Part shown: one piece after another, positions 44,254 through 47,937 of the stretch
How the letters are laid out: every line of letters begins with the position of its first letter
How positions within the stretch are numbered: position 1 is the first letter of the stretch
Assembly (NCBI GenBank): GCA_963205275.1
Contig: CAUJIH010000023.1
Coordinates: forward strand, 1-47,937
DNA length: 47,937 bases
Direction of reading: 5' to 3'
Origin: Verrucomicrobiota bacterium
GTDB taxonomy: Bacteria > Verrucomicrobiota > Verrucomicrobiia > Verrucomicrobiales > DEV007
The notes under the pieces: generated by a model
What the model saw: the letters and a program-made list of their open reading frames with translations, nothing else
Database searches by the model: none
What the model was told of the DNA's origin: nothing
Position numbers and translations under genes: made by a program

Positions 44254-45855
44254 TTATTCGTCGTCTCCTTCTTCCTTCTTTTTTCCAATCCCCAGTACTT
44301 TCAACACCACGATTACGAGAACCAGAACTCCGGTGGCAATGAAAATTATTAGGGAAAGGTGACTTTCGTCATCGGCGATATAATCGCTGGGGGGAGTAGC
44401 CGGGGGTTCTGCTGCCTCTGTAGAGGGTTTGACCATATCGGCAGCTTTCTCCGTTACCTTTCCTTTCGCTTGGGATTTCCCTTTTTGGGCATTTGCTCCC
44501 CTGTCTTTTTCCGTCGCATTCTTCGCTCTGGAAAGAGCGGCGAAGTCATCGGCTGGAGCTTCCGACTTCTTTTCTACTTCACTAACTTCACCCTCCTTCA
44601 TCTCCTTTCCGACGGCTTCTGGGTTCGCAGGCTTTTCCTCTCCTACATTTGTCGATTTTTTTACAGTAGCTGCCAGCTCGGCTGACTTCGATCTGGCGGC
44701 CTGCTCGGCTGCCTTCTTCTTTTCTGCATCGATGAGGTCAGCGATCTTCCACTCCAGAGCGTTAAAGTAGGAGCCGGGCACAGGAGCGGTTTTGGCGTCT
44801 TTTGATCTTGTTCCAGCCTTGGGCATTTGCTTGGGATCGATCAGAGCTTTGGCCACTGTCAATTTTGCCTCTGCTTCACGGATTTTGTCGCTGGCTATGA
44901 GTTGATCGACAGCCACCAGTTGTTCACCTGCCTGAGTGAGCTTTGCGACATCGTAGGTGCGGATACGTGTGAGCTCTGCGGCTGCAGTCCTTAGATATTC
45001 GTCAATGGCAGTTTTGCTACGCTGATTGAGCTGCACCCACTTGAGACCGGCCTTCTTATCAGTGGCCACAGAGGACGAGATCATCTGTTCTTCTCGTGCT
45101 CGAGCAGCTAGAATCTGAGCGCGGACTTCGGCTGACGAGAGATCAATCGCACGCTGAGCTTCGGCATTCGTGTGATCTACCGTCGCTGCTAATGATTGCA
45201 ATTGGCGACCGAGCTTCGGAATCACCTCTAGCGCGAGCGGAATAGCCTTGGCAAATGCAGGCGATCCAAAATAGTATTTTTCAAGCTGCTCATACTCCCG
45301 CATCGCAGCGATCCAACCGTTCAGATCGGAGCGTTTCGCATTCGCCTGCATCTGAATGAGCCGGATACGGGCTGCGATCATTTCCCGGTAAGTCAGTTTA
45401 TCCTGTGGTGAATACCAGTCTCCATCCACTTTGATAAATCCCCGTTCTACCTTATCGAGCTCCGCAGCAATTTGGTCGCGCATCTCCTTCACTTTCGCCG
45501 CATGGGAGCTTTCCGGAAACTGCCGTAAGAACGAGTCAGGCCCGGTTTCTAGCATTTTCTTATAGGCATCAGCAGAAACGAGTGACCCTGTGGGAAGGAG
45601 CGACTCGAGTGCCTTGAAGGCCACTAGGTCGGGCGCATCTTTGGATACACTCTCAATATCCGCACGGGCGATCGTCTTTGTTTCTTTGATCGATGCAGAA
45701 GCAGCAGTCTCGATTCTGACCATGTCATCGGATTCAAAGAGGATACGCCCGGTAATCGTCTGACCAGACTTCAGTTTGACTTCATCCGCCGAAAGGGGGG
45801 AGGCGAAAACTGGGAACAGAGCAACAGCGAGAAGGGGGACAAATCGCAAAATCAT
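44254..45855 (-). CDS. Membrane-anchored coiled-coil protein of unknown function
   Basis: 533 residues. A signal peptide (FVPLLAVALFPVFASPLSA) is followed by EVKLKSGQTITGRILFESDD, a short beta motif common at the N-terminus of PVC-group envelope proteins. Residues 100-350 are rich in Ala, Glu, Lys and Gln and look helical. Residues 385-480 are charged and low in complexity. A C-terminal membrane helix (SLIIFIATGVLVLVIVVLKV) is followed by a short basic then acidic tail. So the protein should span the periplasm with a C-terminal anchor. No enzyme motif was seen and no family recognised. It diverges from the ParA-like gene, with 148 bases between starts. Confidence 0.75.
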   Translation of the reverse strand: MILRFVPLLAVALFPVFASPLSADEVKLKSGQTITGRILFESDDMVRIETAASASIKETKTIARADIESVSKDAPDLVAFKALESLLPTGSLVSADAYKKMLETGPDSFLRQFPESSHAAKVKEMRDQIAAELDKVERGFIKVDGDWYSPQDKLTYREMIAARIRLIQMQANAKRSDLNGWIAAMREYEQLEKYYFGSPAFAKAIPLALEVIPKLGRQLQSLAATVDHTNAEAQRAIDLSSAEVRAQILAARAREEQMISSSVATDKKAGLKWVQLNQRSKTAIDEYLRTAAAELTRIRTYDVAKLTQAGEQLVAVDQLIASDKIREAEAKLTVAKALIDPKQMPKAGTRSKDAKTAPVPGSYFNALEWKIADLIDAEKKKAAEQAARSKSAELAATVKKSTNVGEEKPANPEAVGKEMKEGEVSEVEKKSEAPADDFAALSRAKNATEKDRGANAQKGKSQAKGKVTEKAADMVKPSTEAAEPPATPPSDYIADDESHLSLIIFIATGVLVLVIVVLKVLGIGKKKEEGDDE

Positions 45856-46003
45856 AGGTCAAAAGTATCTGAGATTAGAGAAGCTTACAGGAAATGAAAC
45901 CCTCGGACAATGCTTTTGGTAAGAAAATGGAGGATTGAGATGACAATTCTTGTCGTGACAGTCGTACTTTCGAGTTATGATCTAGGCAGTATCATCTTTT
46001 GTT

Positions 46004-46843
46004 GTGTCCGCGCTCACATTCATCAGCCAAAAAGGAGGCGTAGGGAAATCCACCGTCGCAGTCAATCTCAGCTACTCGCTCGCTAGGAGAGGCTGGAAGG
46101 TTCTGCTAGTCGATGCGGACCTGCAGGGAGGGGTGGGCTTTTCCCTCACGGAGAAATCGAAGGACGCGATTGGGTATCACGATCTCTTGATCGGTGCGGA
46201 AGGAACAATTGCGGAAGCAATCATGTCGACTCGGCTCGCAGGGCTGTCATTGCTGACTCGGGGGTCGAAGAGTGCCTTCGAAGCAATATTAGGAGGACTG
46301 GGCAGTCCATTTGTGTCTGGGGAACGCATTCGCGAGATTCATGATCGAATCACGGAACTCAGCTATGATCTGGTAATGTATGATACTCCGAGTGGGATGC
46401 ACCCGCTCACGATGCAACTGACACAGCTTTCAGATGCTCTGTTGATTCCTCAGCAGCCGGGGGCTCTTTGCCTGCGCACCTTGCCTCAGGTGCTCCGCAT
46501 GGTTGCGGCGGCGCGGGCGGCGAATGATCCCGAAGACTGTCCGCGCTTGGCTGGATTTCTTCTCACCATGGCTGATCCGGATGACCCGTCGAATCTAAAC
46601 GATCAGCGCGAATTCCGTGATTTACTTCCGATCGAGATGGTCCTAGACACCGTGGTGCCGATTCACAGAGATTTCCGCGAAGCCAGTCGCACCGGAGTTC
46701 CTGTGGCGATGCTGCGCGAAAGACCTTCCTCCTCAGCCTTGATCTTCGACCAACTTGCCGCCGAACTGGAGGTCAGATTGGGCCTGTATGATGACGAGAT
46801 CGTATCCCGGAGCCGCGACGACTATGGCAGACTCGTGGATTGA
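46004..46843 (+). CDS. Orphan ParA/MinD-family ATPase
   Basis: 279 residues from GTG 46004 (SALTFISQKGGVGKSTVAVN). The deviant Walker A motif KGGVGKST with its signature Lys, the A-prime motif VLLVDADLQGG and the Walker B-like DLVMYDTPSG are intact, so it should dimerise on ATP. No parB homologue is next to it. Instead the last 20 bases overlap a second gene in another frame, a sign of translational coupling. Orphan ParA/MinD ATPases place cargos such as carboxysomes, chemoreceptors or polar complexes by gradients on the nucleoid or membrane. I see no C-terminal amphipathic helix typical of MinD. The cargo is unknown. Alternative: a plasmid-type partition gene, but no origin or parS-like repeats are visible. 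Confidence 0.88.
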   Translation: MSALTFISQKGGVGKSTVAVNLSYSLARRGWKVLLVDADLQGGVGFSLTEKSKDAIGYHDLLIGAEGTIAEAIMSTRLAGLSLLTRGSKSAFEAILGGLGSPFVSGERIREIHDRITELSYDLVMYDTPSGMHPLTMQLTQLSDALLIPQQPGALCLRTLPQVLRMVAAARAANDPEDCPRLAGFLLTMADPDDPSNLNDQREFRDLLPIEMVLDTVVPIHRDFREASRTGVPVAMLRERPSSSALIFDQLAAELEVRLGLYDDEIVSRSRDDYGRLVD

Positions 46844-47937
46844 CAAGGATGAGCTCGACAATCTGGTCGGGAGGTTTTCTTCGCGTAAAACGCGTGGACG
46901 AAAGAATGCGGGATCGTCGACTCGTATAGGATCGGAAAAAAAGCCTGAGATCGAGACAGCAGAAGCTGCTCTCGTTCCAGAGATAGAGGAAGATTCGCAT
47001 TCTGACCAGACTGTCTCCGAAAATCCTCCTGAAATTTCGGATGTGACGGAAACTGAGACAGAAACTGAGACTGAGACTGTGGATATTAAAATTGTGGATA
47101 TTCCAATCCCGCAGACTGAACTCCCCTTGATCACACGACTTTCGGAGATGGTGGAGGAAGCAGCTCCGCCTTTGGAGCTAGCTGAGGAGAGTGAACTGCC
47201 ACTTATTTCTACGGAACCTGTCAGGACAGAAGAGATTCGAATTTCTGAGGATTTTTCAATCAGCGGATCGGGAACGCTCTTTACGGTATTCGAGCTAGAT
47301 GATTCGCCAGACAGCGACGCGTGGGATGAGATTCCTCCGGTGGAGTCGAAGCCCGATGAAAATTTCGAGAGAGACGTAGCTCCCGCGCTCGCGCACGATC
47401 CCGGTAGAGCGCGAGTAGCATTGGCAACTGCTCGAGACCGGGCGGAAAGAAGCGGTCTGCTGAGGATTTTTCACCGAGCGGAGACAAACGCGATTCCGCC
47501 TCTTGGGTCGACTGAAGACTTAGCCTTGGATCGTCGAGCGGATAAAACCGTGGAGCAAGTTCCTGCTGAAGTCGAGACAGAGCCAATGGGAACATCTGCT
47601 TATGGGGCGGTTTCCGATCTGGATCAGACACTGGAGGAATCTGAGACTCTGCCGCAACCCGAACCTGGTGGAATCCAATGGGAGAGACCTGAAGGAGTGG
47701 TCTCTATCGAGACCTCCCTCGATTTCAGGGATGTGTCTTGGGTGAGTCAGTCGGAGATGGACTATAAGGGATGGGCAAATCAGCTCAATCCGGTGGATGA
47801 ACCCGAACAGCCCGAACAGCCCGAACAGCCCGAACAGCCCGAACAGCCCGAACAGCCCGAACAGCCCGAACAGCCCGAACAGCCCGAACAGCCCGAACAG
47901 CCCGAACAGCCCGAACAGCCCGAACAGCCCGAACAGC
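46824..47937 (+). CDS. Partial gene: acidic, low-complexity protein with (Pro-Glu-Gln)n repeats, ParA partner candidate
   Basis: This frame starts at ATG 46824, overlaps the ParA-like stop by 20 bases and stays open for 371 codons to the window edge, so the C-terminus is missing. Residues 1-15 are acidic (MADSWIDKDELDNL), residues 17-42 are basic (RFSSRKTRGRKNAG), and most of the next 280 residues are acidic and Pro/Ser/Thr-rich with a short Glu-Thr repeat (47049-47078). A moderately ordered patch, RARVALATARDRAERSGLLR, lies near 195-215. From residue 327 the protein is a perfect Pro-Glu-Gln repeat. No family recognised. A basic N-terminal tail is what ParA-stimulating partners use, so a partner role is plausible. 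It is mostly disordered by composition. Confidence 0.75.
   Translation, partial: MADSWIDKDELDNLVGRFSSRKTRGRKNAGSSTRIGSEKKPEIETAEAALVPEIEEDSHSDQTVSENPPEISDVTETETETETETVDIKIVDIPIPQTELPLITRLSEMVEEAAPPLELAEESELPLISTEPVRTEEIRISEDFSISGSGTLFTVFELDDSPDSDAWDEIPPVESKPDENFERDVAPALAHDPGRARVALATARDRAERSGLLRIFHRAETNAIPPLGSTEDLALDRRADKTVEQVPAEVETEPMGTSAYGAVSDLDQTLEESETLPQPEPGGIQWERPEGVVSIETSLDFRDVSWVSQSEMDYKGWANQLNPVDEPEQPEQPEQPEQPEQPEQPEQPEQPEQPEQPEQPEQPEQPEQPEQ
47802..47937 (+). repeat. Perfect 9-bp tandem repeat (CCCGAACAG), at least 15 copies, open at the window end
   Basis: The unit CCCGAACAG is repeated without a single change from 47802 to the last base: 15 full copies plus one base. It is in frame with the gene that contains it and encodes Pro-Glu-Gln. 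The absence of any synonymous variation points to recent expansion by slippage or to strong homogenisation. The true copy number is unknown because the sequence ends inside it. Confidence 0.97.

Noticed and set aside
45955..45981. Promoter-like GTGACA ... TATGAT before the ParA-like gene
   Set aside because: The -10 box is good, but the spacing is only 15 bases and the -35 is weak; it cannot be separated from chance.
46004..47937. Plasmid partition locus
   Set aside because: The rest of the window is core chromosomal (ribosomal proteins, RNA polymerase, lipid A synthesis) and there is no replication gene or iteron-like repeat; the CCCGAACAG repeat is coding.

Overview
The window looks like chromosomal DNA of a Gram-negative member of the Planctomycetes-Verrucomicrobia-Chlamydiae group, most likely a free-living Verrucomicrobiota. 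The grounds are a formylglycine-type sulfatase, a Tat-exported DUF1501 protein, a haem-binding DUF1549/DUF1553 protein and a Tat-exported Gfo/Idh/MocA oxidoreductase (a gene set typical of Planctomycetes and Verrucomicrobia), together with LpxI, which implies lipid A and an outer membrane. Shine-Dalgarno motifs are almost absent, even before the most highly expressed genes. The assignment is inference; no rRNA is present.

Layout. 1-358: remnant of a BglII-like restriction endonuclease. 359-3950 (minus): sialidase-like protein, sulfatase and an SDR reductase in a tight row, probably one degradative unit. 4082-5806 (plus): secreted protein with a phospholipase C/S1-P1-nuclease-like N-terminal half. 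5765-12559 (minus): Gfo/Idh/MocA oxidoreductase, DUF1549/1553 cytochrome-like protein, DUF1501 protein and a DUF4185-like secreted protein, probably one operon for extracellular polymer handling. 12672-27892 (minus): a 15-kb information-processing superoperon in the order tRNA-Thr, tuf, tRNA-Trp, secE, nusG, rplK, rplA, rplJ, rplL, rpoB, rpoC, rpsB, tsf. It has an attenuator-like hairpin between rplL and rpoB, a structured rpsB leader and a clear intrinsic terminator after tsf.

27961-38552: envelope and metabolic genes. These are an AsmA-like protein divergent from an ABCG-type half transporter, a possible TauE/SafE fragment, lpxI, a DMT permease, glgX, an L,D-transpeptidase, a small secreted glycine-rich protein, a zinc alcohol dehydrogenase and a 3-methyladenine glycosylase. 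38574-43133: a 2-Cys peroxiredoxin divergent from the assimilatory sulfate operon cysH-cysC-cysD-cysN. CysD and CysN make APS, CysC makes PAPS and CysH reduces it to sulfite; the cysH ribosome-binding region sits in a perfect inverted repeat. 43212-45855: a Tat-exported sugar-phosphate isomerase-like protein and a membrane-anchored coiled-coil protein of unknown function.

46004-47937: an orphan ParA/MinD-like ATPase whose last codons overlap a second gene. That gene encodes a protein with a basic N-terminus, a long acidic low-complexity region and then a perfect 9-bp tandem repeat (Pro-Glu-Gln) that runs off the end of the window. This pair is the best candidate for an undescribed system here: a possible ParA-type positioning module with a disordered partner. 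The repeat is also the likely reason the sequence stops.
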